DNA of 64,000 nt from Caenorhabditis elegans (GCF_000002985.6 NC_003280.10:11342501-11406500), one strand, 5' to 3'; shown: positions 36,140-49,288, numbered from the stretch's first letter. Numbers and translations are program-made. Notes: generated by a model from the sequence alone, not told the origin.

Positions 36140-37713
36140 CCTACTATGATAATATAAATTAATTTTTCTTTTTATAATTTTTATTTTCCGCAATTAATCA
36201 AAACTATAACTTTACCGTGAGTTTACGCAAAAACGCTGAGAAATAGGCGGGAAGGTAGGCGAAGGCATGCTCCTACCATGGAAGCCTAAACTCTCAAAAA
36301 ACTGAAATTTGACCTCTTAAACCAAGAGAACATTGTAAACATGTAAAACTAAAACTAGAAAATCAAATCCAACAAACAATGTATAATCTGAATGCTACGT
36401 TCAAACTAAACTCGCCGTGGTCTCTAATTCCTGAATTTCTTGCAGAATAAAAGTCAACAAAATCTAGTGGATGGGGGAAACCAGACCCAAATGTGACTTT
36501 CAAAAAATATAACTATTTCCAGTCAGGCCAGATTAGTCGATGAAACTTTGTTACGAGAATTAGATTTTTGGTGGCCGAATGATATTGTGGAGCCAAACAT
36601 TTTTACAACTATTTTATGGTTAGTTAAGTGTGACTGATCTATTAATTTGTTTTGATAAGGGCATTCGTCTAGAACTTTTGAAAACAAGAGTAGAGGAAAA
36701 TCCGGCTCAAAAGCCGGCTTCAACCAGAATTGATACAAGTCACTACAAAAACTACATTGAAGTTTGACCCTCTCTCACAAATTTCATTAAATATCACTTG
36801 ATCATTGAGCCGTATTTAAGATTTTTGTCCCCTTTATAGCAAATAACAATAATAAGAAAAGAACAGTCACCTCATTTGAAATATTATCAATTCAAACTTT
36901 GATTATCTTTGTCTCTATGGAAACAATGGAAACAAATTATGTTTGACTTTTGCAAATAAAATTTTAATCAAAAATCTTGTTTTCACCTGGATTCTTGTAG
37001 TTCGATTCTGAGAAAGACTACGGAAGAAAATGATTTCATATTTTGAAGTTTTTCTGTAAGTTAAGTTGTTTCAAAATCAAAATTTTTCAACTCGAAAAGT
37101 TCAAGAAAAAATTTGTTATAGACATTCCCCTGAACGTAATCTCCCTGATCATCGTACGTGCCAAAACTATGAGTGATCTCGGAAAATTGATAAATAATTG
37201 AAAAACAAATACACTACGTAACGGCGTCCCCACATCTCATGTGCGTGATCAAAAGTTTTTCGAAAGATGGGTCCCTTGCAGTTTTTTGGCGTGCTCCTTG
37301 ATCAGAGCACATAGTACTTTGTGTTGCAGAGAAATTGTCATGTGTGCGGTCTTATTAGTCTCTAGTTGTTTGAACTCGGGTGGTTGAATGGAAATAGAAA
37401 AATAAATCTAATTGTGAAATTGGGGCTTTTCTGGAGCAAAATGTTACAAGTTTTTGGAACTTTTGGCTTAAAGCCTTCTAACTTTTTCCAATCTCTCCCG
37501 AGGTTCCCAAAAGGTGAACTTATCAGTTTTGCGCTATGATGCATGAAACTTAGTAGCTGCTTGAATTTCAGTCGCCACCCTACGTAGAAATATTTTATTT
37601 ACTTTAGGATACATTTTCATTCATTGAACATCAAAGCACATTGAGTCAACTTCAATAGTAAGTATGAAAAATAAAGTATTGTAGTGTGCCGAGATGATGT
37701 TTGATTAAAGGCA

Positions 37714-37920
37714 ATGTCTGTAAAAACTATTGTACTTTGCATGTTACTCATTACTTTTAATTTGAAAAAAGGTGATTGGTTTTTGATAAGACTTATTAAC
37801 ATTATCAAAATGAAGCGATTAAGGCACTTGAGCTATTCAACATTAAAGAACATCCTTTATATGATCTGTAGGCGACTTGCAAAGGATTTGAGAAACGGAT
37901 TAATTAATGGTCTCAAATAA
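37714..37920 (+). CDS. Candidate small cationic peptide ORF (68 aa)
   Basis: A single uninterrupted frame starts with a hydrophobic signal-like segment (MSVKTIVLCMLLITFNL). It continues into a Lys/Arg-rich, helix-prone region (KRLRHLSYSTLKNILYMICR). No clear trans-splice acceptor or family match was seen, and AT-rich DNA yields such frames by chance. It could be a short secreted peptide or nothing. Confidence 0.2.
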   Translation: MSVKTIVLCMLLITFNLKKGDWFLIRLINIIKMKRLRHLSYSTLKNILYMICRRLAKDLRNGLINGLK

Positions 37921-40356
37921 GTTCAGGGGGAAATATTGAATTAAAATAGGAAAACAATCAGATATCAATAAAATATCAGTAAAAATTATTCCAGACAACT
38001 TTTCTGACTATTTTTTCATCTTTTGATTCCTTGAAATATTATTTTTAACATGATTATAAGAACATATGTTTTCGTACAAATATTATAGAAAAATGTTAAC
38101 ATCAAACGATTTCTAAAATATAGAGGACGGAGATCTTCTTGAAGTTCCGGTGAAAGACGTGGGTTTATGAATTGAATGTAGGAATGAGGAAATGTTTTCC
38201 GGGGGTTTTTTTTAATGTTTAAGCATAGATCAACTTGTGTCTCACACGTTGGAATACATTTTTGCGTGTTTTCAAGGGAATGATATCAAAGTACACCTGA
38301 ATTAAAAAATGCGTAAACCTTAACGAGGTCTACGAGCGCTAACCAGCGCAGGATTTTAGTGAAGTTTGGAATTTTTCAATTTCAGATTTCAGATAAGTCA
38401 ATTCAATATAGTGCTGCAGAGACTAATTCAATTATAAGTCCGTCTAAGCATTTTTTAGAGATTTTTATTGTATATGCAGTACTTCATATTCAATTTCAAC
38501 TTTTTCATCGACCTAAATTCGCCACAAATTCGCCATTTCTTTCAGACTTTGCACATTCAAGATCAGGTGAATATTTTTCAATAAGTTTCCCGAAAAGTCA
38601 TGTTGAGACACATTTTTTATAATGCTGACAATAAATTTTCCAAGCCACCCTCATATTCTAATCCGTGCATGAAAAATAAGCTCAAATAATCAAGCATTTA
38701 TCATCAAAATCTTTTCGATAATCTAACATTTTGTTCTGAAAAACATATTTTTTGATAAGTCAGAAAATCTAGCACAAAGCGGATAAGAACTGAAAATTAT
38801 ATAGATTGGAAAATGTAAAAAATGTGGGAAAAATGATACATTTTCAGATGTTTTCTGAACGATTTTTTACCAGCGGTATCTCACGTTTTTTGGAGGGTTT
38901 GGTGGAAAGCTTTTTTCCGATTGGATCTTGAATACGGAAGCAAACATTTTTTATTAATCGGATTAAAGGAAATTTGAGGGAAATATTTGCATATTTAAAA
39001 GGAATAGCAGACCAAATATTTTTTGTGGAAAAAATCTTATTTTCTTCTACAAATCCAGCTCCTTTCAAATTAAAATTATCCCCCATCATTCAAATATATT
39101 CTCAGTTTCCTGTTGATTTCAGACATGTCCCTGTCCGCCTACACATTTTATTAGTTTGTTGAATGCAACAAAAAGCATAAAGAATTTACTGTTAATCGAA
39201 AGGAAAAGCAGCAGATTACATCTCTTTTTCTGCTTATCAACTGGTTGTTGTCAGGTCAATTTCTCAATGAAAGTGGAAGATTTTGATGATCGGACCAAAG
39301 GACCAATCGTACGGTCAAAATGGATAACGATCTGATTATGAGAAACTAACTAGTTCAGAAAGTGAAACTGGTCACCTGTATTGGTAAAAGTGGACATTAT
39401 GATGTCATTCATAATCATAGTCTTAATGAAGAAATAGTACAAGAAAACGTTGGCAGAATGCCAAGATATCAGTCCTCCCTGTGACCAAGTTGATGAACAT
39501 TTTTACTAATGTACACTGCAAGCTTACAAAGAAATAATTTGAGTTCTGAATTTAAAATTTTGATACAAAACTTTATTTTAAGGAAAGAAATATGTTCAAC
39601 TCAATGTGGCAACAAAAAATTTCGCTGCGATAGAGAATACTATACAATTTCGATAGATAACATTTGCAAATCGTGCAGTATACAATGAACTGCGGAAGAT
39701 AAAGCGGGGGATAAAATTCAAATTAATTCATGCTGAAAATTTGAAAAAAAGCGTCAGAATTTTCAAACTAGAAATTTAAAAAAATTTTCAAAACTATTGA
39801 AAAAGTTATGAAACTCTCATGAATATTTGCATGATACGTCGTCGAATTTCAATTTTAAATTCCTTTTTTGTGGTCTTGTTCAAAATTCTGCGCTGGAATT
39901 TCAAAGTGTGGGTGGCTAGTTGATCCTCGGAAAAAAGGTGAAAAAACAACATGTACATACATTAGATAAGCATGTCTGAACGCTTACTTCCAACAGTTGT
40001 CTGGAACATTTTTTCTTGGAATTTCACAATTGTGGAAAGGTTTGTTTTTGTGAGCTCAAGGGGTATAAAGTTATGCAAATTAAAAAAAATGGACTGGGGA
40101 AAAATGTTCAAAAGAAGATGGGTTTTGACTAAACGTGGTCTATAGAAAACCTGAAAACGTTCTACTGGCATGATTCAATAAATGTGTATACTTTTATCTA
40201 ATTTAACTGTGTCAAGTTAGTTTTTTGTCACTTTTTAGACATTAATGTCGACATTCGTTTCACAGAACTTGAACAAAACTTGAAACAATGAAATTTTCAA
40301 AAAAAATTGTATAATTGGATCCAATATTATAAGGCTTACTAGATAAGTGGGTACTT

Positions 40357-40520
40357 GTGTATTATTTCCCCTCATTTTTAAATATAAATTTTTAAATAAA
40401 AACGTGTGGAGTTTTTGTATTTTTAGGCTTAGAAAATAACAATTTCTGAGCCTAAAAAAGGAAAAGGGACACCACGTTTTATTAAAATGGATAATATTAA
40501 AATGAGGGGAAATAATACAC
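40357..40520. repeat. Nested palindromic hairpin element upstream of the 194-aa gene
   Basis: The outer arms GTGTATTATTTCCCCTCATT (40357) and its reverse complement AATGAGGGGAAATAATACAC (ends 40520) match over about 23 bases. Inside, AAAACGTGTGG pairs with CCACGTTTT, and TTTTAGGCTTAGAAA pairs with TTTCTGAGCCTAAAA. The whole 164 bases can fold into one long interrupted hairpin. It lies ~300 bases before the start of the next gene. It looks like a palindromic MITE; a hairpin-RNA source is an alternative. Confidence 0.7.
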
Positions 40521-40826
40521 ATGTGTACCGATAAGTTGCAAGTACCGATAAGTGTATATAGACAAAACTCCAAAAAAGTTTGGCTCCAACTCAGATTTTA
40601 TAATTTTTTAATTTTTCTCAAACCAAATATGCCAATGACACATTAGAAAAAACTCTCGCTTTTGTTGTATGCAACAAGTTTTGACAAGTCAACTGATATC
40701 CGCTGTCATCCACTTCACCTATTGTGTAATAAACTGATACTAGTATCTTTCTGAAAGTGACCATATCCTCTCTTTAAACTGTCACTTGTCCACACAATTT
40801 CCATCTCACCGTGTGTCATTTTCTCA

Positions 40827-41963
40827 ATGTTCGTCTCGTTTTCCATTTCTTCAACTTTCCTGATACTGCTGATTTATGTGCAAATTGTCGACAACTTAAT
40901 GGCCTATGATAGAAGAAATGAGTTTTTAAATATTCCTGAAAATGAAATTCGTGTTATCACGGATGCGATTGATAACTATAAACCAAAGTTGACAGTTCAT
41001 TTTATCGAATTTCCGCATGTAAAACGGAGAAAGTGAGTTATTATTTTATGGGAAGGTTTCTAACAAAAGTTAATGTAGGGCTACTACAACAAGAGACGGA
41101 AGAATTCGAATTCAGACAAAAGTGAAACACCAGCAGAAGGCAACAATTGAAAATGTCAAAGTTATCTCGGAAACTGTACAGGTAAATATTTAAAGCCCTT
41201 CGGAGTCCTAACTTTCCATCCGGTCGAGGCATGACGGGACTTCCTACAGGCTGTCTCGTGTGCAATTAGTCGGCATATTGCTTACATGCTGGTATTCATT
41301 AGATACATTTTTTTCACTTTGTTGGAGGCGTTTTTCGGGCGGGTTACATAGGATCCTTTGTATTCAGAATTTTAATCAATTGAAACTAAAAAGTCACATT
41401 TCTGCTTTAAAATTTTTATGCGATTTCAGAAACTTTCAGAAATTTTCAGACTTTCAGAACTTTCAGAAGCTTTCGAATTTTTAAGCGTTCTGAAAGTTTC
41501 TAAAGCCTCCTAAAAATTTCTTAAACTTTGTGAAACTTTTTCAAAAAGTTTTGCTGAAACTTTTTAAAACCTAAAAAAATTTTATTCAATTTTCTGAATT
41601 TTCTGAAACATCATAGAATAATATTACAAATGATATGAGGGTTTTTACTTTTGAATTCAATCACAAGACTGTCTAATTATTTTTAAGCTCCGATTCGGAG
41701 GTGGCTCCAAAGCTCACTTTCCCTACAATCGAGTTGTCAATTGGAGACGTCAAAATCAGTTTTCATCGGAGGAGTCACGTGTTGAGACAACTACAACAAC
41801 TCCAAAACCATCAGTCCCAGCGGTAACTCCAAAAAGTTGGGCAAAAACAACGACAGCATCGGCTTCTGGTTATTCTGCCGAGCCGGCTCTATTTCTTCCA
41901 TCAAGATTTCATCGGAAAAAGGAGGACGTCGTGATTGTTTTTAGGAAAAAACAGAAATCATAA
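40827..41963 (+). CDS. Secreted protein of unknown function (194 aa)
   Basis: Three exons join in frame: 40827-41032, 41079-41181 and 41688-41963. The start encodes a strong signal peptide (MFVSFSISSTFLILLIYVQI, through about residue 26). The mature chain is basic, with a KRRK cluster at the first splice junction, a beta-rich RDGRIRIQTKVKHQQK segment, and a Thr/Pro/Ser-rich stretch (ETTTTTPKPSVPAVTPKSW) that could be O-glycosylated. The tail is again basic. No cysteine framework or known domain is visible, so I do not assign a function. The intron before the last exon carries a small degenerate tandem repeat. A plus-strand AATAAA is at 42193-42198. It is convergent with shn-1. Confidence 0.8.
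41385..41560 (+). repeat. Degenerate minisatellite (ACTTTCAGA units)
   Basis: Units of about 8-11 bases around AACTTTCAGA repeat in the second intron of the 194-aa gene. Further right the complementary form (CTGAAAGTTT) appears. The array is imperfect and purely intronic. Confidence 0.6.
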
Positions 41964-42424
41964 GAGAATTTCGTGTTATTTATTGTTATCTTTTAATTTT
42001 AATTTATTTTGTTCCATCTCTCACTCTGTCTGATCAAATACAAATTTGTTTTCTTTTCTTCAATTTGTAGTAAAGAAATTTATCAATGAATCACCGATTT
42101 GTTCATGAATCTTGTTTGAAAAATTAAATTTCTTTCAATGCAAATGCAAAAATTGGGGAGCAATTCTACGAAAAGGCATAGAATCAGTGAGGAATAAAAT
42201 ATATATTAAAATATAAAAACTATATATTTTTTGTATTACCCTAGGACACCGAAAAATGGAAGAAAATTAATGAAAAATGATGATGAGCAGGATAAAGACA
42301 CGATGGTCAATTAGAATTGGGTTTCACTATCAAAAACAAATGAAACAATATTATATACAAATATATAAAGCCAGCTACGCGGGAGAAAATCGAGAAAGTA
42401 GAAATGAGGGGGGAAAATCATAAA
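41964..42424. other. Convergent 3' region between the 194-aa gene and shn-1
   Basis: 461 bases with no gene. It carries the plus-strand AATAAA at 42193-42198 and a minus-strand AATAAA at 42003-42008, so the two 3' UTRs probably overlap. Confidence 0.5.
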
Positions 42425-45400
42425 TCACTGGAGGAGGCCACGGAGAGCTGATTCAATTATCTGGCGATGAGCAATTCGGGTGACACCGAGCTGTGTAAAT
42501 CGAGACCGATCGCACTGGCGAAGGCATCGGCCATTGATTCGTTGACTTCGAAATGCTGGTGTATATTCAGAGAGGTGTAGTGATGAGAGCCAACCGATGA
42601 CGTCATCCACCGACCAGACATCTACCTTCTTGTGTTCGAATGATATTTCACTACCTGCAAAGAGAGGAAATTTGGTAATTTGTTGAAACTTAAAGGAATG
42701 AGCCCCAAAATCTAACAGATAATGATTTGAATTAACAATTTTTTCTTTTACAAAATATCCAAAAAAGAAGTTTCCTTCAAACATATTTCAAACTAGAAAT
42801 GTTAACAGATAAACTGAAGCAAACAATTCAAAAATGAAGAGTTACACTGAAACAGAACAAACGAAATTAAGTAAATTAAAAAACCAAATCAAATTGTTTT
42901 TTTAATATTTAGAAAACTAAATATTTTGACAAAAATACTATTATAGTATAAATATTTTTACAAGTTTACAAGTATTTTTACAAGAATACAAGCGTAAACA
43001 AATAAACTAGATAATTCTCAAAACTGCTCTAAACATTTATAATGATTTGAATTGAGAATTTGCTAAAAAAAATGTATCCCGAGAACACAACCAGAGCATT
43101 CCAAAAACCCCATGTTAACCAAAACTAGACCCCAGACAGATTTCATTCTCCCCTTTCCTCTTAGATTCATAAATTAATCTCCAAAATTTGTGAGAACATA
43201 AATTAAGTGAGTGTGCAAAAAGAGTAAAACTAATGGTGATGTCAAATGAAAAACAAGTTGGAAGAAGAATCTCTTACAGCGAATCTCTCCATCGCTATCG
43301 CCTGTTCCAGAATCCGGATCATCATCATAATCGACAGGTGGAATGACATGAGATGGTACCACGAAGCATCCAGGTTTCGTTAGATCAACTGTTGATGATG
43401 ATGACGCAGTTGACGACGAGGCAACAGACATCTGAATTGCAGGTTTTAGGTTAGAAATTGGGCACAAACCACACATGAACAAATTAAACATTCTTTCACA
43501 CCATCTTTTTTTTGGGGTTAAGAAAAATGTTATATTGAGAAATCAGTGCAGGGAAAAATGGGTCTTACATTGTCCTTCTGTCCGTAATTATCCTCGAGAT
43601 GCTGAGAGATCAGTGTCACTCTTTGAACATTTGGAGAGTGATCAAGTGAGAAATGGGGTCGATGATCTTTTTCTTCCGATTCAGATGGTTCCAGTGACGT
43701 TCGAGAAGATGTGTACCTGAAAAGAGAGGATTTATTTAAGTTGTATGTAAGCTTCAAGATTGAAGATGTTGAGCTACGGAAGTTCGAGAAAGCAGTTAGC
43801 AGTTACCGTGTTTTCTCTATTAATATTGTACTTCGATTGTTCAACTTTACCAGCTTATATCTCAGTTTTCGGTTGTTCTACACAAAAATTGTCAACTGAC
43901 TAAATATTTTCTGATACTTTTTCTATAGTTTCATAGTTGAACATTTAATGATATCTTCTAAATGAACTGAGATATAACTGTTCAAAGTGAAATAGTGGGA
44001 ATATGGTTAAAGGTACTATGAAAGTAGGCAAGAGACACGAATAGACGCCAAAAGTCTCAGAATGTTTTGAACTACATTCTGACAGACTTTTTTAAATGTT
44101 CCAAAAATTAGCAGTTAGAAATAGCCAATTAGCAAAAATCGGACACAACCAATAATTATGCAACCAACGAGCATTTTTCAAATGAAATAAACTCACTTAC
44201 CCACTGTCCTTCTTATTAACTATTCCAATGTTCTGAATTCCTTTTCCACGTTCTACAACATTTTCCCGAACAGTTTCTCGAAGTGATAATCCTTCGAATC
44301 GACTTTCTCTCTCCTCATCCTCATCGACATCGTGAGCTACTTTACTCCGCCTCTTTGCCAACGCATTCTTCAAATCCATTTGAAAATCTGTCGTGGAGTT
44401 GTTGTTATTATTGTTATTATTACTGACAGAAGCCGCCGATGTTTCTCGTGGTTCTGCTTTTTTTAATTGAACTGATTTCAAGGCATCTGCTGATATTCCT
44501 TTTGAATTGCTCATCAAAACCGGAGCACTCGCAGCCACATGCATCAAACCTCCCGGAGGAGGTGGTGGAGGTGGTGGCGGAGCTCCAGATGAGATTGGAG
44601 GCAATGGAGGAGGTGGAGGAGGTACTGAAGATGTTGATGGAGGTGTGAACTCAACATGTACCATCGTTGGCTCGCAGTGTGGCGGAGGAGGTGGTGGAGG
44701 CGGTGGTGGAATCGATGACTGCTGCTGCTGAATTGGTTGAGGTGTTGAAGCTGATCTTGGAAGAGATGGATGTTGTTGTTGATATTGGTGGTTCTGATGA
44801 TTCTGATGTTGCATCGGTGGAGGAGGTGGTGGAGTTTTCGGCCTTGACGTTGGTCGGAACGGCCTAGAATATTCACTCCGCTGCATTGAAGAATCTCTCT
44901 GCAAATCCGGAGAGATATACGACGCCGGTGGTGGAGCTGGCATCTCATCTTCATCGTCAAATGAATCAAATGAGTCCATTCGAGATAGTTGAGGTGTGCT
45001 TCGACTGCTACAGTTGTACTCGAATGTGCTAGTTGTGGGAGCCTGAAAAATTCTACTTTCTCAGTGTGCTCGCTGTTGGGAATTTTGCTCTGAATTGCTC
45101 CAAATGACATGATATTTAACAAACAAAAAAGAAAACATTTAAGAAAATCGGGTTAATTTTTTAAATTTTTTTCTGTTTCAAAATGTTTTTTAACTTTGGC
45201 ATTTTGGCATCTTTAATCTAGTTTCTCCGTAATTTAGAGCAAATAAATATTCCGATTCCCACATTTTTCTAAAACTCACCGCTTGCTCGAAAGTCGACCT
45301 ATTCAATCCGGCAGATGAAGCCACCACATTCCGTTGACCTTTCCTCCTCTTCATGTCAGAAACCGAATTATACTTCTTTGACGAATAACCCCCATTCAAC

Positions 45401-48284
45401 GACTCCTGATCATATTGCATTTGATATGGTGAACCTTGCACCGACGGTACCCGCTGTCGAACCATCAAATTCTCCAATTCCGCTGCGGATATCCTCCTCC
45501 CGCTACCCGGCCTTTGCCTGACTGACGCGTGACGTGATTCCGAGTAGGCGTTCCTGATTTCATTTGGGGCATAGTAATCAACTCCATGCGCATCATGCGT
45601 GTCTGAAAATAAAATGACTATGCTACACGAGACCGAGAACAAATCTATAGAACAGATAACACATAATTAGAAAGCTGATCTCTATGTAAATTCTAGATTA
45701 ACGTGAACAGTGAATTAGAAAGTTAGAAAAATAAAGTAAAAATAAAACAAAAAAATTCGAACCAAATCTCATCCGATAAACACTGGACGCTTTTGTAGAC
45801 GAGTAGATTGCTGACGGCGTGGGTGTAAAAACCAAAGAGTGACGAGATGATGCTGGAAGTGAATGTGAGTGAATGGTGACGGTGCACGGATTAGAAAACA
45901 ATTTGTACTTGAACAAAGACTACACAAAACTAAAAGCGTGCGAATATGAACGACGATACGTTGAAATTATCATTGAGATTTGGGATGATAAGTTCAAGCT
46001 TACACTTCAAGCCGAGTTTGTGCAATATCAAGATCATCAAGATACTTAACTCCCAATATGAACTTCTTTCAACCCAAATCTCAACAACACTCTATTCAAC
46101 TTTCTTTACCTGTTGGCGGTCGATGCACAATAGTTCCTCCCCTACTCATATCAGCTACATCGACTGTTATCACTTTCAGTGTAATCGTGTCACCGGCTTG
46201 CTGAATGAATTCGACGACTTCATCGTGTGAACACCTTCGCACATCGATTCCATCAATTTCCAGCAAGTAATCTCCTGGCCTTAATCCCGCGCGAACCGCC
46301 ATTCCGGACATGTCGACACCTTCAAAAAATTGAAGAGCCGGCACTTGAGCAGTTGGCTCGAAGTTCAATGGCATGGCGACATCTGAAACAAGAACTATGA
46401 GAAAATTATTGAGCAGTTACATAAGAAAAAGGAATTTACGTTTAGCTCCTCTCAAAATGAAACCGAATCCCTTGACACCACGTGGAATCACCAGAATCCG
46501 AGCGATATTTGTCTCGTGTCCAGCTGCAATCATTCCACCACCACGCATCGAATCCATTCCAGACCGTCGCATCGTACCGTACTCTGATGGGGTGATGGTA
46601 GTACGGGAGGATCGAGACGGGCTTGGCGATGGAGCTGCAGACATTGGACCTTTTCGTACACTTTGGGGAGTACGGTAGACATCCTGGCTGCATATTGAGG
46701 ATTGGGACATCGAACGTCGGCGAGTGATGGTTGAGCTGAGGCGTCGGCGAGTTGAGTATTGAGGAGTGCCGCGATATGGTACTGGAATTTAGATTTTTCA
46801 GAGAAGTTAAAAAAATGACTCTCTTACCTGAAGATTTAGGATTATGTGCTTGAACGACATCAGCCACACCAGGATTTCCGACAATATGCGAAACATGTAA
46901 CGCAGTTTGTCCTTGCTTGTTCACAGCTAGATGATCAGCTCCCCGAAACAGCAGTACTCTTGCACATTCTGGCCTATTGTTCACTGCACAGACATGAAGA
47001 GGACTATTCCCATTTACATTTTCAGCATCGATCTGACCACCGAAATAGAGTAAGTGTTCCACATGTTTCGTTAACCCATTCTTGCATGCTTGATGAATCT
47101 CGTGGTTTCCGTGCATATCGGTCACACCGATGTCGGCGGCTTCTCGTAGAAGAATCTCAGCGACTTGATCATTCGAATCTGCTGTCAACATATTATAGTA
47201 GAGCGGTGTAAGTCCAATTGGATCACGATAGTTTGGGCTTGCTCCAAGTTCGATCAAGGTTTTTACATTCTCGAAGGAAGATAGAAATGCGGCTTTGTGC
47301 ATTGCAGTTTGGCCTTCTGAATTGCGAAAATCCACGTGTGCTCCGCCACCAATAAGGGATACAATTACAGCTCGATTGTTCGGGATTCCAGCAGCCAGCG
47401 TTAATGGGGTTTCTCCCTGAAATTTTGTGAAAATTAAAATAATTTCAAGATGCCCGGCAATCCTAGAAACATCCACAAAAACTCACCTGAGCATCATGAA
47501 AATTTGCATCAAGTCCCTGCGAACACATCTTTTCCACTTTCTCGTTATTCTTCTGCTGAACGTAGTCCATAAACTTTTTGAGTTGGCCCTGCAAAACGAG
47601 AACGATAAGTATCTGAATTGAGAGGTGCGCGCGAACACAAATATTATTAGTTTGTGAAGAAAGGGGGAAAGATATGCATCTGATGGAATATGACGCATAA
47701 AACACCTTGTAATTATACAAGGTTTTTGTCAGTTTTCGATCAACATGTTGGATCGGAAGGAATTGAATAATAAGATGGGATTAGAACTAGAACATTTAGA
47801 ACCTGGGAGGTTTTGGCATTGAAAGTTGAAAGAGAAGTAATCCCTACCTTCGTGTGCATTGCCTTCAGCTGCTTCTCGTCAAGATTGAGCATCTTATAGA
47901 CTCGTTTCTTATACTTCAACTCGAGATACGGAACACAATCAGTGAACGGATAGTCACGAATGGTCCGATCCTCGAGAAGAAACTTTCCGGCTCGTCCATC
48001 GCATGGAGGAAGGAAGAGCCCGTAGTTGAAAGCTTGCGGAAGAGCTTGCGGAAGGGTGGCCAATAACTTGCGTTTCACATCCCAGATGAAATCGTTTTGG
48101 GTCACCGCAAGGAACTTCTGAAATTGAGAAATTGTAGAAGGATTATGGAACACCTAGATAAAACATTTTGAAATTCTATGGTAAGTTCTGCAAATAGTCA
48201 CAATTTTATTTTGCAATTGCTCACCCGAACGTTAAGCTCCGGAACGAAGATCTGCAAATTAACGGTGTCCTCCTCTTGATTCAT
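42425..48284 (-). CDS. shn-1: Shank-family postsynaptic scaffold SHN-1 (1140 aa)
   Basis: Twelve exons join in frame: 48284-48225, 48117-47848, 47588-47487, 47416-46828, 46781-46440, 46382-46110, 45852-45763, 45602-45280, 45042-44201, 43716-43569, 43431-43278 and 42654-42425. Domains in order: a ubiquitin-like/SPN region (residues 1-110, IWDVKRKLLATLPQ), ankyrin repeats (about 111-340, with GETPLTLAA, GQTAMHKAA, GNSPLHVCA and GQTALHVSH), and a PDZ domain (about 425-545) with carboxylate loop KGFGF, the Shank feature VPALQFFEGVD and class I histidine in CSHDEVV. Then come polyproline runs with an Asn8 run (about 690-960) and a C-terminal SAM domain (about 1070-1138, WSVDDVIGWLSSLHLSEY). There is no SH3 domain between ankyrin and PDZ, unlike vertebrate Shanks. 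It acts as a synaptic and muscle scaffold linking channels and receptors to the cytoskeleton. Confidence 0.96.
43755..44010 (+). repeat. Dispersed repeat copy 1, inside a shn-1 intron
   Basis: It contains AGTTACCGTGTTTTCTCTAT, TATCTCAGTTTTCGGTTGTT, GTCAACTGACTAAATATT and GAGATATAACTGTTCAAAGTG. The same modules occur in reverse orientation at 49530-49690 and 50685-50920. It lies between shn-1 exons 44201 and 43716. Confidence 0.7.
45763..45852 (-). other. shn-1: shn-1 90-base cassette exon
   Basis: This exon encodes 30 Ser/Thr-rich residues (SSRHSLVFTPTPSAIYSSTK) directly after the PDZ domain. Its donor G|GTTCGA is poor for a worm. Because it is exactly 90 bases, skipping it keeps the frame (PPT joins DTHDAHG), so it may be optional. 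Confidence 0.55.
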
Positions 48285-49240
48285 CGTGAATGCTTCCGCT
48301 CGGACGCCTTTGCTTCCGATGATGACACTAGCGCATCAATATGTCTCCGGACTTGTACAACACTGTTAGAATGAAGTTACCACTATTAGCTAATCGAACA
48401 GAAAGAAATGCAGAGGAAATAGAGAAATTAGAAAAAAGAAGAGAAGAAAGGCGATAACTTTGATGTATTTACTATTGATGTCAATTGGTGGGACATGGAT
48501 CACAAAGGGGGACAGGCAACATTTTGCGCATGTAGGAGGTGCTGATCATGGGTAATAAAATTGAACATAAGGTCGGGTTGGTCGGGACAAAAAAAACGAT
48601 GGAAACTCTGGGTAGAGATAGGTAGGTAAATGGTTTTTTGACAGATAGGTTTTTTTGTAAAATTTCTAGTTCTTGGTTGCCTTGGTTTAAAAGTTCGAGC
48701 TAGGGCGATGACGGGCGATTGTGGGCGAAAAGCCAGCAACAGGCTGCCTTCACACATGCCTATGTGCCTGCCTATTTGCCTATATTCCTATACGCCTACG
48801 TGTCTGTTTGAAAAACGAAGAAATCGTAGAAGTCACAAAAAGTGTTGCCAAATACAATAGCGTCGAGTTTTAAAATCTGCACTTTATTGAAATTAAAAAG
48901 TCTAATAATCAAACCTATAAAGTTTTAGAACATTTTCAAACTCGAATCTATCAATGTTTCCGCATCTAAAATTCAAGATCCACAAGTACTATGCAAACTT
49001 GAAAAGATGATGGAATTCTCAAAAGACTTATAGGTTTTGCCATTCGAAAAGAACACTCGTAATGGAATTGAGGAAGCGAACAGAGGAGAGAGAGCGCGAC
49101 TCTTTTCTCCGTACTGTCGGAATAATGTGAGAGATAGCATTGAAGATGTGGAGACGCAAACTGTCTATAAGAGAGGCGGAAACTGGCTTCACTTCTTGGA
49201 AGGATGAGGAGAAGAAGCTTGTGAGGAGAAGAGGAAAACT

Positions 49241-49243
<3 letters not shown>

Positions 49244-49286
<43 letters not shown>
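49244..49286. repeat. (GA)n microsatellite
   Basis: Uninterrupted AG dinucleotides for 43 bases, about 1 kb upstream of the shn-1 start codon. On the minus strand it reads as a long CT tract. Confidence 0.95.

Positions 49287-49288
<2 letters not shown>

Larger units (their letters stand above)
33735..40356. other. Gene-poor intergenic DNA with repeats
   Basis: No firm gene is seen in 6.6 kb. Contents: GTAGGCAGGC-family units near 34060-34100, 35805-36010, 36070-36145 and 36240-36285; a perfect 13-base hairpin at 36110-36139; a GC-rich patch near 34460-34540 that shares a 14-mer with 61359-61372; another GC-rich patch near 34885-34945; and one weak small-ORF candidate at 37714-37920. Confidence 0.5.

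Noticed and set aside
44507..44731. Poly-Gly ORF on the plus strand
   Set aside because: Antisense of the polyproline-coding exon of shn-1.
46846..47211. 121-aa plus-strand frame
   Set aside because: Antisense shadow of the shn-1 ankyrin exon.
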